Assembly: GCA_003141245.1 (NCBI GenBank)
Contig: PLLE01000028.1
Coordinates: 1-36,933, forward strand
Direction of reading: 5' to 3'
DNA length: 36,933 nt
Source: Chloroflexota bacterium
GTDB taxonomy: Bacteria; Chloroflexota; Limnocylindria; Limnocylindrales; CSP1-4
Shown here: piece by piece, positions 16,557 through 24,845 of the stretch
Layout: every line of letters begins with the position of its first letter
Position numbering within the stretch: position 1 is the first letter of the stretch
Position numbers and translations under genes: made by a program
Notes under the pieces: model-generated
Told to the model about the DNA's origin: nothing
Database searches by the model: none
Seen by the model: only the letters and a program-made list of their open reading frames with translations

Positions 16557-17807
16557 GTGCCGGCCCAGCGCCCCGATGCGGCGGTCACCACGGTCCGGGG
16601 GTCCGAGCCAGCCTCGTCCCCGCGGAGGCCCGGATTCCGACTGCTCGACGCGGCCGTCCCGCTGCGGATCGGGCGAGGCCGGTTCTGGCTGTGCGGGATC
16701 GGACTCGCCATCTTCAGCATCGTCGTGATCGTCGGCTCGCCTCCGTGCGGGTTCGTCGATTTCCCGCAGTTCTGGGCGGCCGGCCACACTGTCGGAACCC
16801 AGAATCTCCTGGACCCGGCTCGCCACATGGACTGGCAGTCCGCGAACGGCATCAGGCCGGGATTCTTCGTCTACCCCGCGGGCTCGGCCTGGCTGTTCGC
16901 TCCGTTCGCGGCAGTTCCGCTGGCGGTCGGATTCTGGCTGCATGCCATCGTCATGACGGGCCTCGTGGCGGCAGCCGGCATCCTCGGAGCGCGCATCTAC
17001 GGGCTGGACCGGAGGGTCGGGCTGATGGCCGCGTTCGCTTGGGCGCCGTGCATGGCGTCGGCCATAACGGGTCAGAACGCCGCGCTGGGGCTCGTCCTCT
17101 CGCTGGTCGCGATCGAGGGCCTGCGGCGCGACGACGACGGCCTGGCCGGACTCGGCGTGGGACTGCTCCTTTACAAGCCCACTCTCGCCGCCCCACTGAT
17201 CGGACTGTTGCTGCTGAGACGGCGCCGGCGGGCGCTGCTGATCGTCACGGCCGCCGCGGGCGCCTGGTACCTCGCGGGGGTCGCGGCCGTCGCGGGCGAT
17301 TGGTCATGGCCTCGTCAGTGGCTGTCGGTCATGGGCGACTACTACGCCGCGGACACGGCGGGCAACGTGGTGCGGACGATCTCGATTCCAGGGCTGTTGC
17401 AGGGACACGGAGTGCCTTCCTACGTGGCCTGGGCGGTCGCCCTGGCCGTGGTCGCGCTGGCCATACCGCTGCTCCTGCGCCGGCCCATCGCGGAGGCGGG
17501 CGCAGGTGCCTGCCTCATCGCCCTGGCGATAAGCCCTCACGCGCTCAACTACGAAGGGGCGCTGGTCTTGCCGATCCTCATGTGGGCCCTCGGCGCGACC
17601 GCGACCGGCATCGCCGAGCCGGCGAGGACCCGACTGGTGGTTGCCGCGTACCTCGTGGCGCCGGAGTATCTGGTCTCGGAAACGGTCGGGCTGAGCAGCC
17701 TGGTCGTGGTTACGGCCGTTGCCGCCGCCATTTGGATCTCCGGCTGGCGACGGGTGGAGACGCCGCCGCCGGCAGGGGCAGGCGCCGCGACGCGGGAGCC
17801 GGCCTGA
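16557..17807 (+). CDS. GT87/DUF2029-like integral membrane glycosyltransferase, copy 2
   Basis: This is a paralogue of the preceding gene, 416 residues with a similar run of about ten membrane segments. Landmarks align in order: FPQFWAAGHTVG, then DPARHMDWQSANGIRPGFF (DAARHVAWQAAHGVSQAFF in copy 1), YPAGSAWLFAPFAAVPLAVGF, SAITGQNAALGL, and LLLYKPTLAAPL. The best start is GTG 16557, five bases after the copy 1 stop with GGGAGG nearby; the frame is open much further upstream inside copy 1. Genes in this position may arise by tandem duplication followed by strong divergence. A role in cell-envelope glycan synthesis is inferred only from the family. Confidence 0.75.
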   Translation: MPAQRPDAAVTTVRGSEPASSPRRPGFRLLDAAVPLRIGRGRFWLCGIGLAIFSIVVIVGSPPCGFVDFPQFWAAGHTVGTQNLLDPARHMDWQSANGIRPGFFVYPAGSAWLFAPFAAVPLAVGFWLHAIVMTGLVAAAGILGARIYGLDRRVGLMAAFAWAPCMASAITGQNAALGLVLSLVAIEGLRRDDDGLAGLGVGLLLYKPTLAAPLIGLLLLRRRRRALLIVTAAAGAWYLAGVAAVAGDWSWPRQWLSVMGDYYAADTAGNVVRTISIPGLLQGHGVPSYVAWAVALAVVALAIPLLLRRPIAEAGAGACLIALAISPHALNYEGALVLPILMWALGATATGIAEPARTRLVVAAYLVAPEYLVSETVGLSSLVVVTAVAAAIWISGWRRVETPPPAGAGAATREPA

Positions 17808-17841
17808 CCCGGGCTTCAGCCCTGCGTGACGATCGCCGCGG

Positions 17842-19326
17842 TCAGTGCGCCGGTATCTCCGCCTCGACCGGACCGGTCACCGGAAGCTCGCCGCGCAGGT
17901 ACGCATCGATGTTCCCGGCGGCCTTCTTGCCGTCGCCCATAGCCAGGATGACCGTGGCCGCACCGCGGACGATGTCGCCGCCGGCGAAAACCCCCGGCAT
18001 CGAGGTCTGGAGGTTGTCGTCGATCTCGATGTAGCCCCACTTGGTGACGCGCAGGTCCGGCGACGTAGAGGTGAGCAGCGGGTTGGACCTGGTCCCGATC
18101 GCCACCACGACCATGTCGCAGGGGAAGACGAACTCCGATCCGGGGATCTCGACCGGCCGCCGGCGCCCAGAGGCGTCGGGTTCGCCCAACTCCATCCGGA
18201 CGCACTTGATCCCTGAGACCCAGCCCTTCTCGTCGCCGAGCACTTCCACCGGGGCGGTCAGGAACTCGAAGCGGACCCCTTCCTGTTCAGCGTGGTGGAC
18301 CTCCTCGATGCGGGCCGGCAGCTCGGTGCGCGATCGGCGATAGACGCAAACCGACTCGGCGGCGCCGAGCCGTCGCGCGGTCCGGACGGAGTCCATGGCC
18401 ACGTTGCCGCCGCCCACGACCGCCACGCGCTGACCTCGCAGCACGGGCGTGTCGGAGTCGGGGTTGTAGGCGCCCATCAGGTTGACGCGGGTCAGGTACT
18501 CGTTGGCCGAGTAGACGCCCTTGAGGTTCTCGCCCGGGACGTTCATGAAGACCGGCAGGCCCGCGCCCACGGCGACGAAGACGGCATCGAACCGCTCGCG
18601 CAGCTCGGGCAGGGTGTAGGTCTTGCCGATGATCGAGTTCGGCTGGATCTCGACCCCGTCGGCGACCAGGCGATCGACTTCCTTCTGGACGATGTCCTTG
18701 GGCAGGCGGAACTCCGGGATGCCGTAGATCAGGACGCCGCCGGCCGCGTGGAAGGCCTCGAAGATCGTTACCTTGTGCCCCCGCTTGGTGAGCTCGCCGG
18801 CGGCGGTGAGTCCGGCCGGTCCGGAGCCGACGATCGCGACCTTCTTGCCCGAAGGGGCCGGATTGGCGCGCGTGAAGACGTCGGTGTGGGTGATCGCCCA
18901 GTCGGCGACGAAGCGCTCGAGGTAGCCGATTGCGACCGGCGTGCCGGTCTTGGCGCGCAGGCAGACCTGCTCGCACTGCGTCTCCTGCGGGCAGACGCGT
19001 CCGGTGACGCAGGGCAGGGCGTTGTCGCCGAGCAGCGAGTCGGCCGCGGCCTTGATGTTGCCCTCGCCCAGCAGGCGGATGAAGTTCGGGATGTTGACCG
19101 CGACCGGGCAGCCGTCTATGCAGTAAGGCTTGGGGCACTGCAGGCAGCGGTCGGCCTCGATGATGGCCAGCTGCTCGGTGTAGCCGAGGTTCACCTCGGC
19201 GAAGTTGCGGGCGCGGGCCATGGCGTCCTGCTCGGGCATAGGGCCGCGCTGGATCTTCATCCGCTCCTTCTTGGGGAGCGGTTCGCGGTTCTCCGCCGCG
19301 CGGCCGGAAAGGGTCAGGTCGCTCAT
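17842..19326 (-). CDS. NADPH-dependent glutamate synthase small subunit-like oxidoreductase (NfnB/SudA/GltD type)
   Basis: This 494-residue flavoprotein is of the GltD family. The N-terminal domain has two ferredoxin-like cysteine sets: C61-x2-C64-x4-C69-x3-C73 (CLQCPKPYCIDGCP) and C106, C112, C118, C122. A first Rossmann motif, VAIVGSGPAGLTAAGEL, starts near residue 163 (FAD). A second, VAVVGGGNVAMDSVRTARRL, near 300 binds NADPH. The last FAD contact is MPGVFAGGDIVRGAATVI. The ATG at 19326 overlaps the upstream FNR-like gene by ATGA and has GGAGG in front. That pairing matches NfnAB (electron-bifurcating NADH/ferredoxin:NADP) or SudAB sulfide dehydrogenase. No glutamate synthase large subunit is present, so a glutamate role is unlikely. 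Which electron partners it uses is open. Confidence 0.86.
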   Translation of the reverse strand: MSDLTLSGRAAENREPLPKKERMKIQRGPMPEQDAMARARNFAEVNLGYTEQLAIIEADRCLQCPKPYCIDGCPVAVNIPNFIRLLGEGNIKAAADSLLGDNALPCVTGRVCPQETQCEQVCLRAKTGTPVAIGYLERFVADWAITHTDVFTRANPAPSGKKVAIVGSGPAGLTAAGELTKRGHKVTIFEAFHAAGGVLIYGIPEFRLPKDIVQKEVDRLVADGVEIQPNSIIGKTYTLPELRERFDAVFVAVGAGLPVFMNVPGENLKGVYSANEYLTRVNLMGAYNPDSDTPVLRGQRVAVVGGGNVAMDSVRTARRLGAAESVCVYRRSRTELPARIEEVHHAEQEGVRFEFLTAPVEVLGDEKGWVSGIKCVRMELGEPDASGRRRPVEIPGSEFVFPCDMVVVAIGTRSNPLLTSTSPDLRVTKWGYIEIDDNLQTSMPGVFAGGDIVRGAATVILAMGDGKKAAGNIDAYLRGELPVTGPVEAEIPAH

Positions 19327-20159
19327 CGGTGGGCCTCCGCGTGGGCGGCCTGCCAGCGCTCGAGGGCGGCCTGTTCGAATTCCCGATAGGTGTTCAGCCG
19401 ATCGGCCAGCTGGCGGAAATCGACCTTGTGACCGTCGAACTCGGGGCCGTCGCAGCAGGCGTACTGGCTCTTGCCGTCGATGGAGACGCGGCAGCCGCCG
19501 CACATGCCCGTGCCGTCGATCATGATCGAGTTCAGCGAGACCGTGGTCTTGATGCCGTACGGGCGAGTCAGCTCGGAGCAGGCCCGCATCATCGGCACCG
19601 GGCCCACCGCGAAGACCTCGTCGATCCCACCGGCTTCGCACAGGTCCCTGAGGGCCTCGGTCACGAAGCCCGGGCGACCGTAGCTGCCGTCGTCCGTGCA
19701 CACGATCACCTCGCCCGCGGCGCGCAGCTCGTCCTCGCAGATGACCCACTCCTTGGATCGCCCACCGATGACGCTCGTCACCTTCACGCCATTGGCGGCG
19801 AGAGCCTGGGCGATTGGGTAGACCACCGCCGTGCCGACGCCGCCGCCGACGCACACCGCGTGCCCGCTCTCGAGGAGCTCGGTCGGATTGCCCAGCGGTC
19901 CTGCGATATCCGTGATCGCGTCGCCGACCTGCAGCGCGGTCAGCTCGTTCGTGCTCTTGCCGATCGCCTGGATCACCAGGGTGATGGTCCCGGCCGACCG
20001 GTCCACGTCGGCGATCGTCAGCGGGATGCGCTCCGCGCCGGGTCCGCGACGAACGATGACGAACTGCCCGGGCCGGCGGATCTCGGCGATTCGGGGAGCC
20101 TCGACGACGAGGCGGGTGACGTTGGGCGACAGCTGCGCCCTGGCGACTATCGGGTGCAT
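19323..20159 (-). CDS. FNR-like FAD/NAD-binding subunit with [2Fe-2S] site (NfnA/SudB type)
   Basis: This is the partner subunit to the GltD-like protein, 278 residues, related to the electron-transfer subunit PyrK of dihydroorotate dehydrogenase. It has a flavin-binding beta barrel (RPGQFVIVRRGPGAERIPLTI), an NAD-binding stretch (AVCVGGGVGTAVVYPIAQAL), and VFAVGPVPMMRACSEL. A C-terminal iron-sulfur motif, MCGGCRV with Cys220 and Cys223, is followed by YACCDGPEFDGH with Cys235/Cys236. That combination is the mark of NfnA/SudB. The ATG at 20159 has GGAG within a 12-bp palindrome just upstream. It is first in a two-gene operon and divergent from hypAB. Confidence 0.87.
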   Translation of the reverse strand: MHPIVARAQLSPNVTRLVVEAPRIAEIRRPGQFVIVRRGPGAERIPLTIADVDRSAGTITLVIQAIGKSTNELTALQVGDAITDIAGPLGNPTELLESGHAVCVGGGVGTAVVYPIAQALAANGVKVTSVIGGRSKEWVICEDELRAAGEVIVCTDDGSYGRPGFVTEALRDLCEAGGIDEVFAVGPVPMMRACSELTRPYGIKTTVSLNSIMIDGTGMCGGCRVSIDGKSQYACCDGPEFDGHKVDFRQLADRLNTYREFEQAALERWQAAHAEAHR

Positions 20160-20161
20160 CT

Positions 20162-20173
20162 CACTCCGGAGTG
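20162..20173. promoter_or_regulatory. 12-bp palindrome overlapping the ribosome site of the NfnA/SudB-like gene
   Basis: CACTCCGGAGTG is a perfect palindrome ending 3 bases from the minus-strand ATG. On that strand it contains the GGAG ribosome site. It may be an operator half, an RNA fold, or chance. No good -10/-35 pair was seen for this gene in the 188-base divergent gap. Confidence 0.35.
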
Positions 20174-20347
20174 GGTGGTTTCGCGGGAATGTTGTCTGAT
20201 CCAGTATGAGTTATGGAAATGGTGCATGGGGGCGGCCCACGTCCACACGCCCAGTCTGCCCCAACGTGCGGTGCCGAAAGTCACATGTCGCACACCCGGT
20301 AGGGCAGGCGAGCGCCCTTGCCCACGGATGTGGGCTAGCATGAGCCC

Positions 20348-20692
20348 GTGCATGAGTTCTCCATTGCCGAGGCCCTGGCGGCCCAGGTGCTCGCACATGC
20401 CCCCGCCGGCGCTCGAGTGCGAGGAATAGAGATTGTGGTCGGCGCCCTGCGCGGCCTGGAACCCGACGCTCTGCGCACGTGCTGGGACGCCGTGACATTC
20501 GGCACCCCGATGGCAGGGTCCACTCTGGAAGTGGACCTGCGCCCGTGGTCTATCCGGTGCTCCAGTTGCGGCCGCGAATGGAGCAGCCCGGTTCCGTTCG
20601 TAGCCTGCCTCTGCGGCAACTCGACGCCGGCACCGGTGGGGGGCGACGAGCTCGACCTCGTCGCGATCACAGTCGACGAGGGCGGGACATAG
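20348..20692 (+). CDS. hypA: Hydrogenase/urease nickel metallochaperone HypA
   Basis: HypA delivers nickel, with HypB, to [NiFe] hydrogenase (in some bacteria also urease). The GTG at 20348 gives the required N-terminus Met-His2-Glu, where His2 helps bind nickel; MHEFSIAEAL is the family opening. The zinc site is Cys71 and Cys74 (CSSCG) with Cys87 and Cys89 (CLC). The second pair is spaced C-x-C rather than the commoner C-x2-C. The protein is 114 residues, normal for HypA. A TAGCAT at 20335-20340 could be a -10 for a short leader. The hypB ATG follows the stop directly, so the two form an operon. Confidence 0.92.
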   Translation: MHEFSIAEALAAQVLAHAPAGARVRGIEIVVGALRGLEPDALRTCWDAVTFGTPMAGSTLEVDLRPWSIRCSSCGREWSSPVPFVACLCGNSTPAPVGGDELDLVAITVDEGGT

Positions 20693-21394
20693 ATGAGCGA
20701 ACCGGCACGAACCCTTCGCCTGCCAATGGTGGAGCGGGTCCTCGAGGCCAACGATGAAATCGCGGATGAGACCCGCGACGAACTGGCGCGCCGCGGCATC
20801 TTCGCGATAGATCTGATCGGCGCGCCGGGGAGCGGCAAGACCGCGCTCCTGGAAGCGACCCTGCAGCTGCTCAAGGGCCGCCGCCGGCCGGCCGTCCTGG
20901 TCGGCGATCTGGCCACGCGGCGGGACGGCGATCGCCTGGCGCGCTGGTGCGACCAGGTCGTCCAGATCTCTACCGGCGAGGGATGCCATCTCGAGGCCAA
21001 CCAGGTTCGCGACGCGCTGCGCCAGGTGGACCTCGAGGGCGTGGACCTGCTCTTCATCGAGAACGTGGGCAACCTCATCTGCCCGGTCGGGTTCGATCTG
21101 GGCCAGACGGCCAAAGTGGGCATGTTCAGCCTGACGGAGGGCGACGACAAAGCCGCCAAGCACCCCTACCTCGTCACGGCCGCTGATCTCCTCCTGCTGA
21201 ACAAGATCGATCTTGCGCCCCATCTGTCGTTCGATCGGGTCGGCTTCGAGGCGGACGTGCGCCTGCTCAATCCGCGGGTGCCGATGCTGGAGGTCTCCGC
21301 GACGTCGGGCCAGGGCCTGGAACGATGGATCGCCTGGATCGACCGGGCGTCGGTGGCGCGGGCGTCTGCGGCGCGGGGCCAGGCGCTCGGCTAA
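20693..21394 (+). CDS. hypB: Hydrogenase nickel incorporation GTPase HypB
   Basis: HypB is a SIMIBI-class GTPase that drives nickel insertion with HypA. The 233-residue product has the P-loop GAPGSGKT (residues 43-50). The metal-linked stretch GEGCHLEANQVRDAL carries the conserved Cys-His. The switch region FIENVGNLICPVGFDLGQ is followed by the guanine-specificity motif LLNKIDLAPHL. The N-terminus lacks a His-rich or CxxCGC nickel-storage segment, so it is the plain form. No hydrogenase or urease structural gene, nor hypCDEF, is in the window. The start ATG abuts the hypA stop. Confidence 0.93.
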   Translation: MSEPARTLRLPMVERVLEANDEIADETRDELARRGIFAIDLIGAPGSGKTALLEATLQLLKGRRRPAVLVGDLATRRDGDRLARWCDQVVQISTGEGCHLEANQVRDALRQVDLEGVDLLFIENVGNLICPVGFDLGQTAKVGMFSLTEGDDKAAKHPYLVTAADLLLLNKIDLAPHLSFDRVGFEADVRLLNPRVPMLEVSATSGQGLERWIAWIDRASVARASAARGQALG

Positions 21395-21523
21395 TCCGGC
21401 GCAGCACGATCTGTCTCGGCAGGCCGAGAGTCCCGCCATTTCGGGCCGAAAGGACGCCCTCCCAGGGACCCGGGTACCGGCTCACGGTGCCTCTCGGACG
21501 CAAGGGACAATCCCGTGCAAAGG

Positions 21524-21529
21524 TACAAT
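21524..21529 (+). promoter_or_regulatory. Possible -10 element of ppdK
   Basis: TACAAT matches five of six bases of TATAAT and lies 90 bases before the ppdK ATG. No convincing -35 hexamer sits at 16-18 bases upstream. The 224-base gap after hypB also has a small inverted repeat, CTCGG/CCGAG, at 21415-21428, which may end hypAB. Confidence 0.3.
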
Positions 21530-21618
21530 CTCACGGACACTGTGTGATCCCGTCGTTCGGGTGCTTCCCCGCCGCCGGCGGCGCGACAGCCTCCCGCATC
21601 CAAGGAGATAGAGACCCC

Positions 21619-24378
21619 ATGGTCGATACTGCTAAGAGCCACGTGGCCGCCAAGCGCTACATCTACGCATGGGGCGGCGGCCGGGCCGAGGGCAACGGCG
21701 GGATGAAGGATCTGCTCGGCGGCAAGGGCGCGGGCCTGGCCGAGATGACCAACGCGGGTCTTCCTACGCCCCCCGGCTTCACCATCACCACCGAAGCCTG
21801 CAACGACTACTTCTCCGGTGGGCAAAAGCTCCCGGGCGGCTTGTGGGACGACGTGCTCGCAGCCGTCAAGGTCGTCGAGCAGCAGACTGGCAAGAGCTTC
21901 GGCGACCCGAAGAACCCGCTCCTGGTCTCCGTCCGTTCCGGCGCCAAGTTCTCCATGCCGGGCATGATGGACACCGTCCTCAACCTCGGCCTCAACGAGC
22001 AGACCCTCGAAGGCCTCGTCGCCCTTACCGGCAACGAGCGCTTCGGCTGGGACGCCTACCGCCGCTTCGTCTCGATGTTCGGTCGCATCGTCCTCGGTGT
22101 GAAGCCCGAGCGGTTCGACGAGCCGCTCGACGAGCGCAAGGTCAGGCACGGCGCCAACGCGAAGGACACGGACCTGACGGTCGAAGACCTCAAGGCCCTC
22201 GTCGAGGAGTTCAAGGCAGTCGTCAAGAAGGATGCCGGGCGCGAGTTCCCGGTCGATCCTCACGAGCAGCTGGACCTGGCCATCAAGGCTGTCTTCGCGT
22301 CCTGGTTCGGCAAGCGCGCCAACGACTACCGCAACAGCCAGAAGATCGCCCACGACCTGGGCACCGCGGTCAACATCGTGACCATGGTCTTCGGGAACAT
22401 GGGTAACGACTCCGGCACCGGTGTCGCCTTCACCCGCGACCCCAACACCGGCGAGAAGGTCCTCTACGGCGAGTACCTGGTCAACGCCCAGGGCGAGGAC
22501 GTGGTCGCGGGCATCCGCACCCCGGCCAAGATCGCGGCCCTGGCCCAGGAGATGCCGGCCTCCTATGCCGAATTCAAGGCCATCGCCGAGAAGCTCGAGA
22601 AGCACTACCGCGACGTCCAGGACCTCGAGTTTACGATCGAGCGCGGCAAGCTCTACATGCTCCAGACCCGCAGCGCCAAGCGCACCGCCGCGGCTGCAGT
22701 GAAGATCGCGATCGACATGGTCGGCGAAGGACTGATCACCGAGGCCGAGGCAGTCGCCCGCATCGAGCCTGCCCAGGTCGATCAGCTCCTGCGCAACCAG
22801 TTCGATCCCAAGGCCCGAGCCGCGGCCATCCGCATCGCCAAGGGCCTCAACGCTTCGCCCGGCGCCGCGGTCGGCAAGGCCGTCTTCAACGCCGATACCG
22901 CGGTCGAGTGGGTCGAGAAGGGCGAGAAGGTGGTTCTCGTCCGCATCGAGACCTCGCCGGACGACTTCCACGGCATGGCCGTGGCGCAGGGCATCCTGAC
23001 CGCTCGCGGCGGCGCCACCTCCCACGCGGCGGTCGTCGCGCGGCAGATCGGCAAGCCCTGCGTGTCGGGCTGCGCCGAGCTGGTCGTCGACTACGGCGCC
23101 AAGACAGCCACCGCGAATGGCGTGACGTTCAAGCAGGGCGATCCGATCAGCGTCGACGGCTCGACCGGCGAAGTCTTCGTCGGCGCGCTGCCGACCGTCT
23201 CCGCCCGATTCGAGGATCAGCCGGAGCTCCAGACCGTCCTGGCCTACGCCGACAAGATCCGCCGACTGATGATCTGGACCAACGCCGACAAGCCGGAAGA
23301 GGCCGCTCAGGCCCGCTCCTACGGCGCCCAGGGCATCGGCCTGTGTCGCACCGAGCACATGTTCCGCGAAGGCGACCGCCTCGAGATCGTGCGTAGCGCG
23401 ATCCTCGTCGCCAACGTGGCAACGCGGGCCCAGGTGAAGCTTGCCGCCGGTGAGCAGCTCACCGCCGACGAGAAGGCCGATCTGGCCCAGTTCGACACCG
23501 CGATGGGCAAGCTCGAGAAGCTCCAGCAGGGCGACTTCGAGGGCATCCTCGCGGCGATGAGCGGCCTGCCGGTCGTCATCCGCCTCATCGATCCGCCGCT
23601 CCACGAATTCCTGCCGAACCTCGAGGATCAGCTCGTCAAGGTCACCAAGGCGGGCGACAAGGCCACGGCCGAGGACAAGGAGCTGCTCGCGACAATCAAG
23701 TCGATGCACGAGCAGAACCCAATGCTCGGTCTGCGCGGCTGCCGCCTCGGCCTGATGATCCCCGACTTCGTGAAGATCCAGACCCGCGCCATCCTGAACG
23801 CGGCTATCGCCGTCAAGAAGGCCGGCAAGGATCCGCGGCCGGAGATCATGATCCCGCTCGTCGGCCACGTGAACGAGCTCAAGGCCACGCGAGCGCTGCT
23901 CGACGCCGAAGCCGAGGCCGTCGTGAAGGCCGCCGGAGTCCGACCTGACTTCAAGTTCGGCACCATGATCGAGATCCCGCGGGCCTGCTGGGTCGCGGAC
24001 GAGATTGCCGAGCACGCCCAGTTCTTCAGCTTCGGCACCAACGACCTGACCCAGATGACGTTCGGCTACAGCCGCGACGACGCCGAGGGCGGGTTCCTTC
24101 TGAAGTACGTCGAGGAGAAGATCCTCCCGTACAACCCGTTCCAGTCCCTCGACCCGGTCATCGTCAAGGAAATGAAGATGGCCGTGGACCTTGGCCGCAA
24201 GACCCGGCCCGACCTCAAGGTCGGGATCTGCGGCGAACACGGCGGCGACCCGATGTCCATCGGCTTCTGCCACGACATCGGCCTCAACTATGTCTCCTGC
24301 TCGCCGTTCCGAGTGCCGGTGGCTCGCCTCGCGGCTGCGCAGGCGGCTCTCTCCGGCGCTGCGGAGCGTGACAAGTAG
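21619..24378 (+). CDS. ppdK: Pyruvate, phosphate dikinase
   Basis: PPDK interconverts pyruvate, ATP and phosphate with phosphoenolpyruvate, AMP and pyrophosphate. The N-terminal ATP-grasp domain starts GGKGAGLAEMTNAGLPTPPGF and includes SGAKFSMPGMMDTVLNLG. The swivelling phosphohistidine domain holds GGATSHAAVVARQIGKPCVSG, with His469. The C-terminal barrel carries LCRTEHMF, GLRGCRLG, FGTNDLTQMTFGYSRDD and the catalytic CGEHGGDP with Cys871. The 919-residue length is slightly above the usual 870-900. ATG 21619 has AAGGAG at 21602-21607. It is followed by a strong terminator, so it is transcribed alone. It could serve gluconeogenesis or pyrophosphate-linked glycolysis. Confidence 0.97.
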   Translation: MVDTAKSHVAAKRYIYAWGGGRAEGNGGMKDLLGGKGAGLAEMTNAGLPTPPGFTITTEACNDYFSGGQKLPGGLWDDVLAAVKVVEQQTGKSFGDPKNPLLVSVRSGAKFSMPGMMDTVLNLGLNEQTLEGLVALTGNERFGWDAYRRFVSMFGRIVLGVKPERFDEPLDERKVRHGANAKDTDLTVEDLKALVEEFKAVVKKDAGREFPVDPHEQLDLAIKAVFASWFGKRANDYRNSQKIAHDLGTAVNIVTMVFGNMGNDSGTGVAFTRDPNTGEKVLYGEYLVNAQGEDVVAGIRTPAKIAALAQEMPASYAEFKAIAEKLEKHYRDVQDLEFTIERGKLYMLQTRSAKRTAAAAVKIAIDMVGEGLITEAEAVARIEPAQVDQLLRNQFDPKARAAAIRIAKGLNASPGAAVGKAVFNADTAVEWVEKGEKVVLVRIETSPDDFHGMAVAQGILTARGGATSHAAVVARQIGKPCVSGCAELVVDYGAKTATANGVTFKQGDPISVDGSTGEVFVGALPTVSARFEDQPELQTVLAYADKIRRLMIWTNADKPEEAAQARSYGAQGIGLCRTEHMFREGDRLEIVRSAILVANVATRAQVKLAAGEQLTADEKADLAQFDTAMGKLEKLQQGDFEGILAAMSGLPVVIRLIDPPLHEFLPNLEDQLVKVTKAGDKATAEDKELLATIKSMHEQNPMLGLRGCRLGLMIPDFVKIQTRAILNAAIAVKKAGKDPRPEIMIPLVGHVNELKATRALLDAEAEAVVKAAGVRPDFKFGTMIEIPRACWVADEIAEHAQFFSFGTNDLTQMTFGYSRDDAEGGFLLKYVEEKILPYNPFQSLDPVIVKEMKMAVDLGRKTRPDLKVGICGEHGGDPMSIGFCHDIGLNYVSCSPFRVPVARLAAAQAALSGAAERDK

Positions 24379-24400
24379 CCGTCCCTTGCTCGTAACGAGA

Positions 24401-24426
24401 ACGCCCGGCGGTTTTCCGCCGGGCGT
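24401..24426 (+). terminator. Intrinsic-type terminator after ppdK
   Basis: ACGCCCGGCGG (24401-24411) and CCGCCGGGCGT (24416-24426) make a perfect 11-bp stem with a TTTT loop, followed by TTCGATTC. It starts 23 bases after the ppdK stop and is the clearest terminator in the window. Confidence 0.88.
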
Positions 24427-24523
24427 TTCGATTCGGGGCCACGTCAGCGTAAGGGAGAGTTGACCCTCCGCAGACTGTCGTCGAATGGCGCGCGCGAGAG
24501 GCAGTCGACGGCCATGGCCCCTC

Positions 24524-24845
24524 ACTGTCGAGGCCCTCCAGCTTTTCTGCTGGGCTCCCGACGAGATCCTGCTGACGCGCTACGCGGCGCGAGCGCCCGA
24601 ACGGCACCCTGGGCACGTTGATGGCTCGATCCTCGAGGAGATCCGGACCCAGCTCGCTTCAGGGTCGCTGGCAGCCGCTCCAACTCCCCGGCGAGCTGGT
24701 GACGTTGGACACGCGCTCGTTCGAGTCCTTCGATCTCGAGACGATCGTCTCTCTGGCGGGCCGTCACCTGGTCCCGGCTCTCGGCGAGACGTCGGCCGCC
24801 CCGTTGCCGTCACCGCGAGATGGCGCGCCCACTCGGGAGAGATAG
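24524..24845 (+). pseudogene. Fragment of a P-loop (AAA/zeta-like) kinase, C-terminal half, frameshifted
   Basis: One frame reads LQLFCWAPDEILLTRYAARA then ERHPGHVDGSILEEIRTQLASG. Another frame continues RWQPLQLPGELVTLDTRSF to a stop at 24843-24845. The two join cleanly if one G of the GGG at 24662-24664 is removed. The pattern (C-x-AP-x-E-x-L-x-x-RY, RHPGHxD, then PLxLPGxLxxxDT) is like the C-terminal half of small P-loop ATPases/kinases I know from genome annotation. The N-terminal half with Walker A is missing; the ppdK terminator lies just upstream. I take it as a relic. The family call is by resemblance, and the single-base shift might be a sequencing error. Confidence 0.5.

Noticed and set aside
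21490-21545. Possible c-di-GMP-type riboswitch before ppdK (GGACGCAA string)
   Set aside because: Only a short string matches; the paired stems and conserved loops of that class are not present.
21391-24525. A 1044-codon open frame antisense to ppdK
   Set aside because: It mirrors the ppdK codons in a GC-rich genome; ppdK has all catalytic motifs, while the antisense product is biased to Asp/Leu/Val/Gly with no motif.
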